A DNA stretch of 64,000 nt from Chaetoderma sp. LZ-2023a (GCA_034401795.1 CM067373.1:90044996-90108995), one strand, 5' to 3'; shown: positions 1 through 10,475, counted from the first letter of the stretch. Notes: generated by a model from the sequence alone, not told the origin. Numbers and translations: made by a program.

Positions 1-1327
1 GGATTAGATATGCTCGCCATTGGATCACCATCATGAACTCTCTGATCAGTTCTTTGGGGTCAGGATTGCAGAGGTGAGTAGGCTCACTCGTGGCACCCCA
101 GCCAACTGACACAGAGATAGGTATGTGAGTACTCTTGATCGTGAGAGTCTCCGTGGGATGAGTCTTGATACCATCTAGGAGTGCTTCGAAGTCGTAAACT
201 ATGAAGTGTGGGTATGGGACAGTCTGAACCCGTTTAGGGACTCTTTGACAGCGTTTTATACAGCACTCCCACTGTACTACAAGCGTGCATCCAGATGCTC
301 TCAGCTACTCCTCTCTCTCTCAGTACTGTCTTGCGGTATCTTTGTTCGGCATCCTCACCTCACTGGTGTTGTGGGCACCCATGCCAGTAACAGCCATGGA
401 ACTGGTAAACGGTGTTGGTGGTCAGCTCATAACCATCTACGGGAACACCCTTGATCCAATGCTCGCCACAGTGCCCACACTCTACATGGTGTCTGTGTAC
501 GCCTCTGTTTCTCGACTCATAATTGATCCAATGAGTAGCCGCTGAACTGGATGGTTGGGGCAGATAGAAGGCTTTCTCATACGCAGACTGTGGCGCCTCA
601 ACCTTCTCGCCAGGACACATGATTGTTGTTTTGCCACCTGTACAGTGATCAGCGTGGCATTGAAGATTGCATGCCTGTGTAAACCTCTGCTGACAGTGAC
701 TGCAGACTAATGTATGTGCCAGCTTGGAGATGTTCTTGATGTAGAAGGCGTGGTGGTCCCACACTCCGATGGCCAAGGTGTCATGGTAGTGAGCCGCTTG
801 CCTGATCAAGTGCCAGGTGCCCTCTTCGGTTGGTTCACACATGCGAATCCCGCTCTTGGCGAAGAACTCTACCTTGTCCAGCTGATCCAGCGAGGTTTTG
901 CAGACATCAGGTACTGTCACTGTCTTGCCATAGAACTGTGTGGCAAGCTCTCGTGCAGGAGCTGTACTTCTATCAGCTCTCGCTCCTCGGTGGACTACTA
1001 GACATCTCCAGAGACACATGTTGTCCCTGTAGGTGTCGAGTGCAGTCATACTCTTCTTCTGTCGTAGCCAGTTTGGGAGGGGGGCCTGTCCCGAGCAGAG
1101 GTTGGCGGTCGATGACCTCAACATTGATTGATTGAACGAAAGCCCACTCGGGCTTGCTCTCTTGCAGCCACCCAGTCCTGAGCTGCTCCTATCGTGTTCA
1201 GCGACGGGCTCCCTGGAGCATTCTTGTGGAAGAGCATCACCCTACCATCTTCGATGTGACGGATGCGATAGGTATGGGTGTGGCGGGGGTAGAAGGCGTT
1301 CTGGACAGTCTGCTGGATCTTTTGCAT
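1..1327 (-). pseudogene. Polinton/Maverick-type DNA polymerase B, N-terminal part, broken
   Basis: Read on the minus strand this encodes the N-terminal half of a protein-primed type family-B DNA polymerase, the replicase of Polinton/Maverick elements and related adintoviruses. Order: an N-terminal segment (1327-1118); a segment with a CLWRCL motif typical of these polymerases (about 1020); a cysteine/histidine finger with CxxC and HxxxxC (about 710-640); a VSR/restriction-type nuclease-like core with the hallmark FHGCYWHGCP (about 375-405); and, in another frame near 183-200, VYDFEA, the ExoI motif of the 3'-5' exonuclease. Frame changes and stops separate these blocks, so the copy is not functional. 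The palm domain lies beyond the window edge. Family assignment rests on motifs; the nuclease-like insertion is known in some Polinton polymerases of aquatic animals. Confidence 0.75.
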
Positions 1328-1689
1328 GATCTGGCCTGTGACGTCTCCTTCTAGACCTCTGAAGAATGTCCAGCATACTAACCGGCATCCTCTATCTTCT
1401 GTCTCCCTTTTGCCGAGACACTGGTCGAGAATGTGTTCGCCTTCTCGCCGTATGCTCCGGGCTAAGGGTTCAGACCTCGGCCCCTCATCATTCGCTTAGT
1501 GATCCTGCATAGGGGAGGTAAGCACTCCAGTGGATGGTCCGCCATCCGCCTCGCTACAGACTTGGCTCGCAATCTAGCAGTCACCTCCTCGTCCAACTAA
1601 CGAAACTCACGTATCCGCTGCGCTTTCTTGTGGGGATTCCAAGGATCATCTTTGGTAAGTGCTGGAAACCTTCCCATCTTCATTGCTCA

Positions 1690-1821
1690 GGAGAGTCGCT
1701 TCTGCTACTCCTCGGCACGGACATGTCCGATCATCTGGAGCAGGTCTGCTTTCTTGGCCTTAGAGGCTCCTCTAAGGCCGAATTGCTTTGCAATAGCGTG
1801 AAGCTGTGCATCAGTAATCAT
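1690..1821 (-). pseudogene. SAP-like N-terminal fragment upstream of the polymerase
   Basis: A short minus-strand frame starting at ATG 1821 reads MITDAQLHAIAKQFGLRG followed by SKAKKADLLQMI. This is the helix-extended loop-helix pattern of a SAP DNA-binding motif. It stops after about 38 codons, and remnants of the frame continue towards the polymerase at 1327. It is probably the start of the same Polinton gene or of a neighbouring one. The SAP call is from pattern only. Confidence 0.4.
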
Positions 1822-2578
1822 GGTGTATATCGCTGTGGATGCCTGTCTCTAAATGGGCATTCAGACCCTACATTGAGAGGTTGGTGGGCGAGGGATCACT
1901 GCATTTCTTGTTCCCACTCTTGATCCAACTCGATAGCAGCATCCACATCAAAACTGCAAACCGTTTCTAAATAATTCATATACTTGAAGAGTTTGTCCAT
2001 CGCTATCACAGTCATTGGATAACGTATGCGATACGTAAGGCATGTTAGTAGAACTGATGAGGGGAATGTTGGGATCCCTGAGCTTCTCCAATTCTCAAGC
2101 TTTCAATCTGCATAGTGCCCATGTATTAGTGTTTTGAGTGTTTACACGTAATGTATGGTTGTGCGTTCACATGTGGTACACCATTATCGATGCTGTGTCT
2201 AATTGGGTGTTAACGCATAGTGGTAGGCTAAATAAACTACTATTCTTGGCTTTGGCTCTGCAATCATGGGTTTTGCGAGTTGTTCTTGACGTGATGTCAT
2301 GCTTCTCGGGTAACGGGTAAACAGAACCTCCCACAGGGGTTGACGAAACTAGATTATTATAGGGAGTTTGTGGATTGTCATGAAACAAAAAAACTAAAAG
2401 AAATATAAAACTCTAGCGCCCCACCTCTCCGGGAAAACCCCTGCATTATCGCCAGCCTCTCTGGCCGGCCTCTCTCTCTCTCTGCAGGTTTTTTAGGTGG
2501 TTCCCCGTTGCTCCTATTTTTTGTCATTGTACCCCTACACTAGTGCATACCGTTTCGAACTTGGTACCATCTAGCTGA
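1822..2578. other. No recognised gene
   Basis: No frame here looks like a known protein. A 25-base segment at 1847-1871 (TCTAAATGGGCATTCAGACCC) recurs at 3123-3147 beside the MITE at 3158, so the two sites probably descend from one dispersed repeat. A short CT-rich run lies near 2470. Confidence 0.4.
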
Positions 2579-2656
2579 GGTCTTTTAAGAGATTTGAACC
2601 ATGGTTTTTTAAAAATTAGAATTCAGTGCTGTTATCAACTGAGCTAACGGAGAACC
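2579..2656 (-). repeat. tRNA-like SINE head, unit 1
   Basis: On the minus strand this 78-base stretch starts GGTTCTCCGTTAGCTCAGTT and contains GGTTCAAATC 50 bases later. These match the A box (TRGCNNAGYNGG) and B box (GGTTCRANNCC) of a tRNA-type pol III promoter at tRNA spacing. The anticodon arm is decayed and contains a T/A run, so it is not a working tRNA. It is best read as the head of a tRNA-derived SINE. Confidence 0.6.
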
Positions 2657-2811
2657 GATAATTAGATAACAAATAATGATACTAATTGTTGTGCAATAAT
2701 GGCAAACAGATCAATTGGACTGATAACACACTGGTAACTACAAAATTACAGTCTATGATACAAGCCTCCACAGTGATATATTTCACTGTTTATATCATCA
2801 TAACACATAGC

Positions 2812-2885
2812 GAGATTTGAACCAGTGATTTTCAAGTGTAATTCAACATATAAACAAACCAGCACATTAGCTATCTGGCCTATAT
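2812..2885 (-). repeat. tRNA-like SINE head, unit 2
   Basis: A second minus-strand tRNA-like unit: GGCCAGATAGCTAATGTGCT (A-box-like) followed about 40 bases on by CTGGTTCAAATCTCGC (B box). It is diverged from the unit at 2579 but has the same orientation and spacing. Confidence 0.5.
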
Positions 2886-3002
2886 GTATGACCTAGATTT
2901 AGCTGATAACCGGTTATCTAAAATATTCTAATATGTACACACACATCGGCTGGAATATATATAGGTCTATATTTTTGTAACAGCATTATCAGTTTAATGG
3001 CG

Positions 3003-3060
3003 ATAATTGAACCTGCGATGTGTAACATATAATATAACCAATTAACTATCTCAGATGCAT
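3003..3060 (-). repeat. tRNA-like SINE head, unit 3
   Basis: A third, more decayed minus-strand unit with ATAGTTAATTGGTTA (A-box-like) and GCAGGTTCAATTATCG (B-box-like). Three such heads in one orientation within 480 bases suggest nested or tandem SINE insertions. Confidence 0.4.
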
Positions 3061-3157
3061 TATTCACGGTTTATAGGGCAGAGGGAATAAGCCTACAGAT
3101 TACCTTCAGTAAGTATACATATCTCTAAATGGGCATTCAGACCCTATTATGTGTGGT

Positions 3158-3373
3158 AGTAGTAGGGTTGGAATATGATACTACCTCCCCTGGCAGCTGT
3201 TCGGAGATCTGTGGTGGCCCCCACCGCCCTCTCAATCCCTGGGGGGCCTCCACACTAACCACATGTGTCAACAACCCTATGCCCCATGGATTGAGAGGGC
3301 GGTGGGGGCCACGGATCGCCGAATGGCTGCCAGTTGAGGGAGGTGGTATCATTTTAATTCTGACCCTACTACT
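3158..3373. mobile_element. MITE with long terminal inverted repeats
   Basis: A 216-bp near-palindrome. The left end AGTAGTAGGGTTGG is mirrored by GACCCTACTACT at the right end. Inside, GCCCCCACCGCCCTCTC (about 3218) pairs with GAGAGGGCGGTGGGGGC (about 3293). The inverted arms are about 85-90 bp with a short centre. There is no coding capacity and no clear target duplication. It abuts the truncated end of the LINE at 3374. Confidence 0.75.
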
Positions 3374-4930
3374 TCCTGTTTCCAACTGTGGTTGAAACTC
3401 TCCAAAAGCTTGTGCTTTCCAATAGTACCCAGATTCCTCAACATCTCATTGGTTATTCCATCCGGTCCAAGAGACGTCCTGTTTTTCAGAACTTTCAAGC
3501 TTTTCTCTCACTGATGGTCAGAAGCTCATCCATTCCCGCAGCATGTATTTGTGTCTCTCCGTTCCACTTTGCAGACTTCATTGCAGGATTTTTACAACTA
3601 ACTGGCACATCTAGATTGCTTACTTTCTCAAACATACAAGCAAAGTGTTCAGCAGCAGCCTCTCCTGTTTTGATTTCACAATCCTCTTCAAGAGTTATGT
3701 TTGGTACTCTGGTGTTTTCATCGTTAAGCTGCTTCACAAGCCTCCAAAGTTTGTTTGTATCTTTTTCAAGATTTAAGCTTGACGTTTTTTCTCTCCACGA
3801 TTCTCTGGTGGCTCTGATTTTGGCTTTCAGATATTTTGCCTTGGATTGTTGAAGTCTCACATGGTTGGCTTCTGTTGGGACATTCTCTGCAATTGCCCTT
3901 GTGTTGGAAATTTCTCCATGTAACGTTTGCAGAGACGTACTCCAGTAAGGTCTGTAGTTTTTCCTGTATCCCCTAGGAATGCATTTGCCAGCAGCAGAGA
4001 GTAAAGCAGAGTTAAGCTCTTTAACAACTTTATTGATATTTTGATTTTTTACATCAATGTCTTTTACCAATCTGTCACTCTCTTTCTGATATCTGTCCCT
4101 GTCTGCTTTCTTATAGTTCCATCGAGGAGTCTGAGTTCAGTCAATCTCAACATCCATGTTAATGGTAATGAAAACAGGGTGGTGATCAGTGCCTTCAAGT
4201 TGTTCCCCAACAATACGCAAAGATTCTTGATGTAGATTTTCTGTCGTTAAAGATAGATCAGGAGAACTTGAGGTATGTCATCGTCTTGAGTAGAATGTAG
4301 GGAGGGGGGGGGGGGTCATCTGCCTATTCAAGAGAATCCGCTTCTGCTCATCCATCCAATTTTCAATGTCCTCACCCCTCCTATCAGTAGAATGACAGCC
4401 CCATAACTGAGAATGACTGTTGAGGTCACCAGCAACGATAGTTGAATCTGGGTGAACTGGGATTTTTCCGAGATTCAATGGTTGATTATTAGGGCAGTAA
4501 TAGTTGACACAGTGATAGGATGTTTCTCTGGAATTATCTTGATTGTGAGAATTTCAGGTCCTTCCATGTCTCTCTGAACTTCAATGGCGTTTAGGTTATT
4601 CCGGACCAGGGTTATGACTCCTCCTTTAAGCCTTCCATCCCTGTCAGATCCGAAGCACTGAAATCCTCTTATCCAGAATCTTCTGTTGGCATTTAGATGA
4701 GTTTCTTGGATACACGCGACATCTACGCCTTTCTCCTTGAGAATTTGGCTAAGATCCGTTTTCTTGTTAGAAACTCCTTCAGCATTCCATTGCATGATAG
4801 TCAGCGGTTTGCTTACTTGTTCTTTCCTTCTTCCTTTTTTCCAAGGTCCACGAACTTTACCACCTATAGCTAGGGTGGACCCCTTCGAGGCTGGGAGGAG
4901 GGGGGGGGGGGGGGGGGGGCGGTGCTGCAC
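3374..4930 (-). pseudogene. Jockey-like LINE ORF2: endonuclease and start of RT, truncated
   Basis: The minus strand encodes the apurinic-type endonuclease of a non-LTR retrotransposon. Motifs in order: IMQWNAEG (about 4785), CIQETHLN (about 4705), GGVITLVRN (about 4625), VAGDLNSHSQLWG (about 4430) and, after frame changes, TDHHPVF (about 4180). A linker of about 190 residues follows (4070-3495), and then the first RT block, SLGPDGITNEML (about 3450). The palm domain is missing because the element is cut at about 3374 against the MITE. Frameshifts near 4475 and 4275 and a poly-G tract at 4898-4918 mark it as dead. In an intact element this ORF makes the nicking and reverse-transcribing enzyme. 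Confidence 0.85.
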
Positions 4931-4999
4931 ATGCCTGGTGGGAACTCACAAGGCGGACACCATGACGGATATTCATAATATTAACTGTCATGAAAGATG

Positions 5000-5679
5000 A
5001 GTTGTGTAGTGCTGTGGTTGGCCACTCGCTCCAAATACCTGGCTTGGTACCCAGATAAAGTGTTACACCTCTATACTTTGAGGCCTAGCACTTGTAGCAG
5101 GGGAGTTTCCTTTTTGAAGCCCCTACAGGTTACTTCTTCTTTTTCAAATCGCTTTCCTCTTTGGTTTTGTTTTTCTATATAGAAGATAGGTAAATGATCC
5201 GAAATTTCTACGACAAAAATACCTGATTAGTTTTTGGCAATTAGAGTGTTATTTGAGAGGATATTATCAATAATGGTAACTGAGAATTCAGTAATTCTTG
5301 TTGGTTTTGTTATCAATGGATAAAATACGGATGTTTTAAATAAATCTAGTAGGCCTTGGGTGTAGAAACTGTGCTGTTTTAGTAGATCAATATTAAAGTC
5401 ACCTAATATATAGGCAGATTTCTTTTCATTTTGTAGAGTATTTAGAATTTTTTCGAATGATTTGATAAATGTATCATTGTCATTTCCAGGAGGTCTGTAT
5501 GTAACGCCGCCGATAAGTTTATTTTTTGTTTTGTCCCTCGGAATTTCAATAAAAATGGTTTCAATATGCTCTTCAGTCATGGATAGGTCATCTCTCAAAT
5601 TACACTGTAGATTGTCCTTTATGAAAATGCCTACACCGCCCCCTTTTTGTGGACCTGTGTTTGGTTCAGTTCTTGCCAT
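5000..5679 (-). pseudogene. CR1/L2-like LINE endonuclease fragment
   Basis: A 150-residue minus-strand frame (5679-5227) carries KGGGVGIFI, GGVTYRPPG, ILGDFNIDLL, PTRIT and IDNILSN, the conserved blocks of CR1/L2-clade endonucleases. After a stop the frame continues with SDHLPIFYI near 5185-5170, the catalytic SDH block. N-terminal endonuclease residues and all of RT are absent. It is a different LINE lineage from the Jockey-like copy at 3374-4930. Confidence 0.85.
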
Positions 5680-5695
5680 CGATCATATTTCATGG

Positions 5696-5985
5696 GGTTT
5701 GCTTCAAGCCACGAAGCGGTTTCAGAGATTTTTAAAGACATTTCCTAAAATTGGCCGAAATCCAAGATGGCCACCGGCCAAACTGGCCGATCGGCTTCGT
5801 TTGAACAAACTTGGATCCCTATGCCCTAAGGATACTTCCTGCCAAATATAATTGAAATCGGTCCAGTGGTTCTTGAGAAGTCGTTTAAAGAAAAATGTTG
5901 ACAGATGGACGGACGCCGGGCAGATGACGGACGGTCGTCATGGCATAAGCTCACTTGGCCATTCTGGCCAGTGAGCTAATAAACC
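5696..5985 (+). repeat. Dispersed non-coding repeat ending in GTGAGCTAA
   Basis: A GC-richer block containing AAGATGGCCACCGGCC, ATCGGTCCAGTGGTTCTTGA, a GGACGGACGCC-type run and a tail AAGCTCACTTGGCC..GGCCAGTGAGCTAATAA. Sequences of this form recur widely in marine invertebrate genomes as SINE or LINE 3' tails; that is from memory, not tested. The tail is an imperfect inverted repeat. Confidence 0.55.
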
Positions 5986-5999
5986 AGCCTAGATATGAT

Positions 6000-6396
6000 G
6001 TGAATGGTACCTGGAATCAGAAACTCAATAGACGCCAATCAAACCAATAACCTCTAGCTTGGTCTTTCACCACCAAGATTGTTTTGAACAGTAAACCTGT
6101 TGACTGAGTTCAATAGAATATGCTATGCTCATAATCACTGTAAATTCGCCATTTCGATTCTTATAACCGATACACACTAATGAACAAGTTCTATGAAACA
6201 ATGCTCCAGAGCGCATGCCTTCTGAAATATTTTGTGTTAAAAAAATAATGCACTGCTCTATTTTCACTGAGCTTTTCGAGTGAACTTTTGCAACGAGTAA
6301 AATGTTCTCCGTGTGTATCCGTAAAATTCTATCAAGCATGCTTCATAGAACATGTTCAAGGCGTGAATTGACCTTTACAGACAAGAAACGATAAAT
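6000..6396. other. No recognised gene
   Basis: A 90-codon minus-strand frame (6339-6067) has no recognisable motif and no supporting context. Nothing else is visible. Confidence 0.4.
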
Positions 6397-6600
6397 TCCT
6401 TTAACAGTCAAATTTGTTCAAGAAGATTTCAATTTTCTCATAGAAAATGTTCATTTGCAGACCAAGAGAAGACTATTTTTGAAAATCAGTCATTCCAGTG
6501 GTAAATTTTTCAAAGATAGTCTTATCTTGGTCTGCAAATGGACATTTCGCAAGACCACTGCAGAAGTGGTTTTTGACTGACATGAGTGTTAAATGGTTAA
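6397..6600. mobile_element. Hairpin MITE family A, copy 1
   Basis: Ends CCTTTAACAGTCAAATTTG and GAGTGTTAAATGGTTAA are inverted versions of each other. The arms share GACCAAGAGAAGA and its complement. This family is an almost full-length palindrome of 200-240 bp with TTAA-like termini and no gene, as in piggyBac-type or other TTAA-targeting non-autonomous elements. Confidence 0.7.
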
Positions 6601-6716
6601 ATCAAAATTTTGGAACTGCTTTGACCGGTAGGTGTTGCTGCCCAGCAACAGAGGGCAGCAACAGACTGTAGATAAATTATTTTCAAAATATTAAACAGCT
6701 TAGTTGTCCTAAAATT
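6599..6716. mobile_element. Hairpin MITE family B, diverged copy
   Basis: GTTGCTGCCCAGCAACAG and GGGCAGCAACAGAC form the central stem, and TTTTCAAAATATTAAACAGC is the right arm. The structure matches the family B copies at 11556 and 11950 but is more diverged. Confidence 0.5.
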
Positions 6717-6719
6717 GCG

Positions 6720-7255
6720 ATACTCGGGGTTTATCTAGGCATCCGTCTTACACATTCAAGTCATACAAACGCATGCACACAAACACATGTATGAAATTCA
6801 AAGCTTTTTATTTAAGATTTTATTTAGATATGAAAAAAATCAGTAGAAAGATTCACAGTATCAAAAGCATGCAAAAATATATATAATAATATGACTAACA
6901 CTAGAGACATTTGTCTCCAAAAAAAACCTATTATGCTAGGGTATAAACAAGCTCACTCTAAACTAAGTTAGCATTAGATATCATACAATATTAGCTATAT
7001 ATTCTCTTAATAAGCAAAGACAAACATCAAATAAATATGATCAACAATGATTAATAATATGCTTAAACGCGGGACGCCAGTGGCCACTGTGACACGCACA
7101 TGTCAGCATCGTGTAGGAACTGGCAAGATAGACTGACCAGTACTTATTCTAAAAATAGAGTTACTGTCTTATACAGCAACACTGTTTTCAAAATTAGCCA
7201 CAGCTTTACACACGGGATCTGAATAATACAAACCGATAGTAATCAGTGACATAGT
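6720..7255. other. No recognised gene, AT-rich
   Basis: AT-rich sequence with no frame or repeat that I can assign. Confidence 0.4.
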
Positions 7256-7257
7256 TA

Positions 7258-7395
7258 AACCCTTTAATGGTCAAACTAGCAGGTCAAGGGAAGATTATTT
7301 TTGACATTTTACCACTGTAATGACTGGCTCGATAATCGGGCCAGTCATTCAGTGGTAAATTTTCAAAGCTGGCCTCTTGTCTAGCAAAATGTTTG
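7258..7395. mobile_element. Hairpin MITE family A, partial copy 2
   Basis: Left arm CCCTTTAATGGTC and the central palindrome ATGACTGGCTCGATAATCGG..CCAGTCATTC are present. The right arm is lost after about 7395. Confidence 0.6.
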
Positions 7396-7584
7396 GATTG
7401 CAACTCATGTTATAAGTCTCGTTCAATTAAAACATTTTATTGGCCAGTCTTGACAATTAAAGCGTTAACATATGAATATTGATAGTAGTCTATTATGCTT
7501 GAAGTATGACATTGGATGCAAACTGAGGTAGCGCTGCATTAGAGAGGGAAAGTATTGTACACATGTTGCGTCATTCAGCCCTTA

Positions 7585-7822
7585 AACATTTAACACTCAA
7601 ATTTGTTCAAGAAAATTTCAATTTTTTTCATAGAAAATATCCATTTTCAGACCAAGAGAAGACTGTTTTTGAAAATTTATCACTGGAATGACTGGGTCGG
7701 TTATCGAGCCAGTCATTCTAGTTGTAAATTTTCCAAAATACTCTTCTCTTGGTCTGTAAAAGGACAATTCTCAAGACCACTGCAGAAGCCATTTTTGGCT
7801 GATATGAGGGTTAAAGGGTTAA
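7585..7822. mobile_element. Hairpin MITE family A, copy 3
   Basis: Full-length copy from ACATTTAACACTC to GAGGGTTAAAGGGTTAA, with the central palindrome around 7690-7725. It directly abuts copy 4, sharing the TTAA. The frames read through it are products of the palindrome, not genes. Confidence 0.75.
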
Positions 7823-8033
7823 CCTTAACACTCGGGTCAGCCAAAATGGCTTCTGTAGTTGTTTTGAGACTTGCCATTTGCAGACCAAGAGAAGAGTATT
7901 TTTGAAAATTTACAACTGGAATGACTGGCTCGATAACCGAGCCAGTCATTCCAGTGGGAAATGTTAAAAAATAATCTTCTCTTGGTCTACAAATGGACAT
8001 TTTCATTGAATCAATTTGAGGGGTAAAGTGTTA
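7820..8033. mobile_element. Hairpin MITE family A, copy 4
   Basis: Starts TTAACCTTAACACTCGGGTC and ends GGGGTAAAGTGTTAAAAT. The central stem GGAATGACTGGCTCG / CGAGCCAGTCATTCC at 7918-7952 is essentially perfect. It stands head-to-tail with copy 3. Confidence 0.75.
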
Positions 8034-8127
8034 AAATATCCACTGTCAGCAAGGTGCTATCAGTGTGAGAAGCAATCGTCAGCTATTTAGTGTGGGCCAT
8101 TTCAGCCGCTGTCTGTAAAACTCGCCC

Positions 8128-8390
8128 AGCAAAGATGGTCCATGTTTGACCATGTGCTAAGGATGCCAGAAGACACCAGCACAGAGAGCCTTGGAATTCG
8201 CCCTACTCTGAGCCAACAAATACAAAGCCAGGAGAGGACGTCATTGCATAAATCTGCTAAGCCTGCTAGGAGGTGACCTCAAGAAAGCAGGACTCGGTAC
8301 AAGTCAAGAATGGACCTGATGAAGCTAAGGATTTCGGCTGAGGACGAGACACAGTGGGCAAAAGCGAAGGACAGATTGCAGCTGTAGGAT
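8128..8390 (+). pseudogene. LINE ORF2 C-terminal remnant
   Basis: Broken plus-strand frames read QRWSMFDHVLRMPEDT (about 8130) and, later, EDETQWAKAKDRLQL before TAG 8385. This resembles the basic C-terminal tail of RTE-like LINE proteins (RWFGHVxRM ... A.DR..W). It is too decayed to assign a clade firmly. Confidence 0.45.
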
Positions 8391-8624
8391 GTTTCTACTA
8401 CTACATCCGCAGAATACAGTAATCATACATTTCAGCCAACTTGTTTGATGACAAAACTGTACAGTCTTGCTTATGTGATGCTACAGAGACTGTGTAGCTT
8501 AGCAGTTATCATCGCAAAGCAGTTATCAAGTTATCACCACAATACTTTCACCTCTACCAATGACATTTCACACATTTTTTATTGCCTATGTTGTAATCGA
8601 TTTATATATTTTGAACCTTGAATT

Positions 8625-8850
8625 CCCAGAATCCAAATTTCAAGGTAACTATACAGGTAAACGGTTGAATATTTTGAAACTAATTCAACAGAATGTTTAT
8701 TAAATTGTAACGCCATCACAGATATACAGTTCGTACACTTGACAGACGTCAATGTTCGTGACGAAGCTAGATACACCGTTATGTATTGCGACGCCAGCCT
8801 ACATGTGACGTAATTGAGTATGACATCATATACTTGAGTGACAAATGATA
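8625..8850. repeat. Dispersed repeat, paired with 58735-58940
   Basis: AACTATACAGGTAAACGGTT, GAATGTTTATTAAAT and GTGACGTAATTGAGTATGAC appear in the same order near 58757-58905. No coding potential. Part of the left end resembles half of MITE family B. Confidence 0.5.
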
Positions 8851-8972
8851 TCCCCCATTGTTTGTCCTCCATAAGGTGGTCACTTAAAACAAACAGGTTG
8901 AGCTGTATGGCAAGATTAGGCTGGAATGGAATTATAATAGCAGCTGCCATACTTCAGCGTAATGGACTTCTG

Positions 8973-9002
<30 letters not shown>
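8973..9002 (+). repeat. (CTAT)n microsatellite
   Basis: About seven tandem copies of CTAT. Confidence 0.95.
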
Positions 9003-9003
<1 letters not shown>

Positions 9004-9052
9004 AATTCAAAATTATATACACTTCTCATATTTGAGGTTTATTAGATGGGTT

Positions 9053-9287
9053 TAACCGTTTAACACTCAATTCTGTTCAAGAAAGTGAATTTCCTAATTG
9101 AAAATGTTAATTTTCAGACCAAAGGATTATTTTTAAAAATCTATCACTGGAATGACCTGCTACCTTATGGATCCAGTTATTCCAATGGTGAATTTTCTAA
9201 AAGAGGTCTTCTGTTGATAAGCAAATGGACATATCTCAAGACCACTGCTGAAGCTCTTTTTGGCTACCTTGAGTGCTAAAGGGTTAA
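9053..9287. mobile_element. Hairpin MITE family A, copy 5
   Basis: Starts TTAACCGTTTAACACTCAA and ends GAGTGCTAAAGGGTTAA. The centre (about 9150-9185) is more diverged than in copies 3 and 4. Confidence 0.7.
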
Positions 9288-9748
9288 TGTTTGATTGATG
9301 TTATTTTCATAAACCTATTATATCTAATATAACACTGTAGGCCTACATTCCATATGTTTATGTCCGTCACTTTGGCTATAAAGGAGCTAAGCTAAATATG
9401 AAACCAGGTAAATATTTTCAAAACAATTAACAGTCTGTAATGAGCCTCACTCAGTCAGATCATTATCATTAATAATATAAAGTATTAATATTTTGAATAC
9501 CGGTATTACAGTTAGACTAATGTGTGATACAGTTTAACGGATAGAGTGTGTATAAATAATGACATAAGACAGCACCATCTCCCACCAAATTTGTTGAGAA
9601 ATGAACACCATTTCATCTTTTAATTCAATTTGAAAATTTAAAATCTTGACACCAGAATGGTATGTGTTAAAGAATCGGGTGTCCCAATTAGCCAGAGTTT
9701 CTACGGGGAACTAACTTATGTACAGAGACTTGGATCTGTTTTTCTGCT

Positions 9749-9902
9749 CTTTAACTCTTTAACATCAATGGCATCAGCAGTGGGTCATCGACAGATGTCA
9801 ATTTGCAGACCATGAGAAGACTATTTTTGAAATGTTTTCAAAAATAATCTCTTGGCCTGGAAATTGAGATTTTCTATGAGAAAATGTGGTGGTAAATGGG
9901 TT
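9749..9902. mobile_element. Hairpin MITE family A, shortened copy 6
   Basis: AACTCTTTAACATCAATGGC on the left, GTGGTAAATGGGTTAC on the right, and CAGACCATGAGAAGA in between. The central part is deleted. Confidence 0.5.
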
Positions 9903-9931
9903 ACTGTGGCCATTATGTACACAGGTTTGAG

Positions 9932-10268
9932 TAGGGGTGCACGATTTTGCTCTAGCCAATATCGTGATTTAATGATATATAAAAATCACGATATATTGAT
10001 ATGTCATATGTACCAATCTTGGAAGCGTGGGGTGGGTTGAGGAACATACACACACAGGTATGTCAATGAAAATTTGAATAAAACTATTGAATATTTAGAA
10101 AATATCTTTTAGTGGAAATTGTTGCTCCCTTAGATCAAAGTAATTCCAAAATATTTACCAGTTTGCCGTAAATTGTTCATGAATTTCCAATTTTTTAAGC
10201 ATAGCCTTATAAAATATTGTGATCTGTTATCGAATCGCGATAAATATGGAACAAAATGTGCACCCCTA
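9932..10268. mobile_element. hAT-type MITE with 8-bp target duplication
   Basis: A 337-bp non-coding element with termini TAGGGGTGCAC and GTGCACCCCTA. It is flanked by identical 8-bp direct repeats GGTTTGAG at 9924-9931 and 10269-10276. The 8-bp duplication and the short terminal inverted repeats are the hAT signature. The interior is AT-rich with internal inverted motifs (AATCACGATAT, AATCGCGATAAAT). Confidence 0.9.
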
Positions 10269-10349
10269 GGTTTGAGCATACACCTTACGGTAACCATTTC
10301 ATCCCAAAAGACCAGACATGAAGGCTCCTTTACAATTTAAGAAATATGA

Positions 10350-10475
10350 TGTTGAATATTTTGAAACAAATTTCACTGGCAGTTATTGCTGAATTTGACG
10401 ACAACAACAACAATAGTTTCAGTAAGATTATTTATCATAAAATATTCATTATGTTTGTATTGAAATCTATTTAAT
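10350..10475. repeat. Half copy of MITE family B
   Basis: GTTGAATATTTTGAAAC followed by TCACTGGCAGTTATTGCTG is one arm of family B. The opposite arm is replaced by unrelated sequence with a short (ACA)n run. Confidence 0.45.

Noticed and set aside
2579-2656. A tRNA gene
   Set aside because: A and B boxes are present but the anticodon arm is an A/T run that cannot form a proper stem, and two diverged relatives lie close by. A SINE head fits better.
4898-4918. G-quadruplex regulatory element (also other G or C runs at 17941, 22702, 28793, 55751 and 56520)
   Set aside because: Single homopolymer runs lying inside dead elements; possibly also sequencing or assembly length error. No sign of function.
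7603-8006. Overlapping open frames of about 100 codons on both strands
   Set aside because: They are read through the palindromic MITE family A copies, which explains similar frames on both strands.
8973-9002. CRISPR-like array, also considered for the family A cluster
   Set aside because: Animal DNA; no constant repeat with unique spacers of even size. The repeats are a microsatellite and whole transposon copies.
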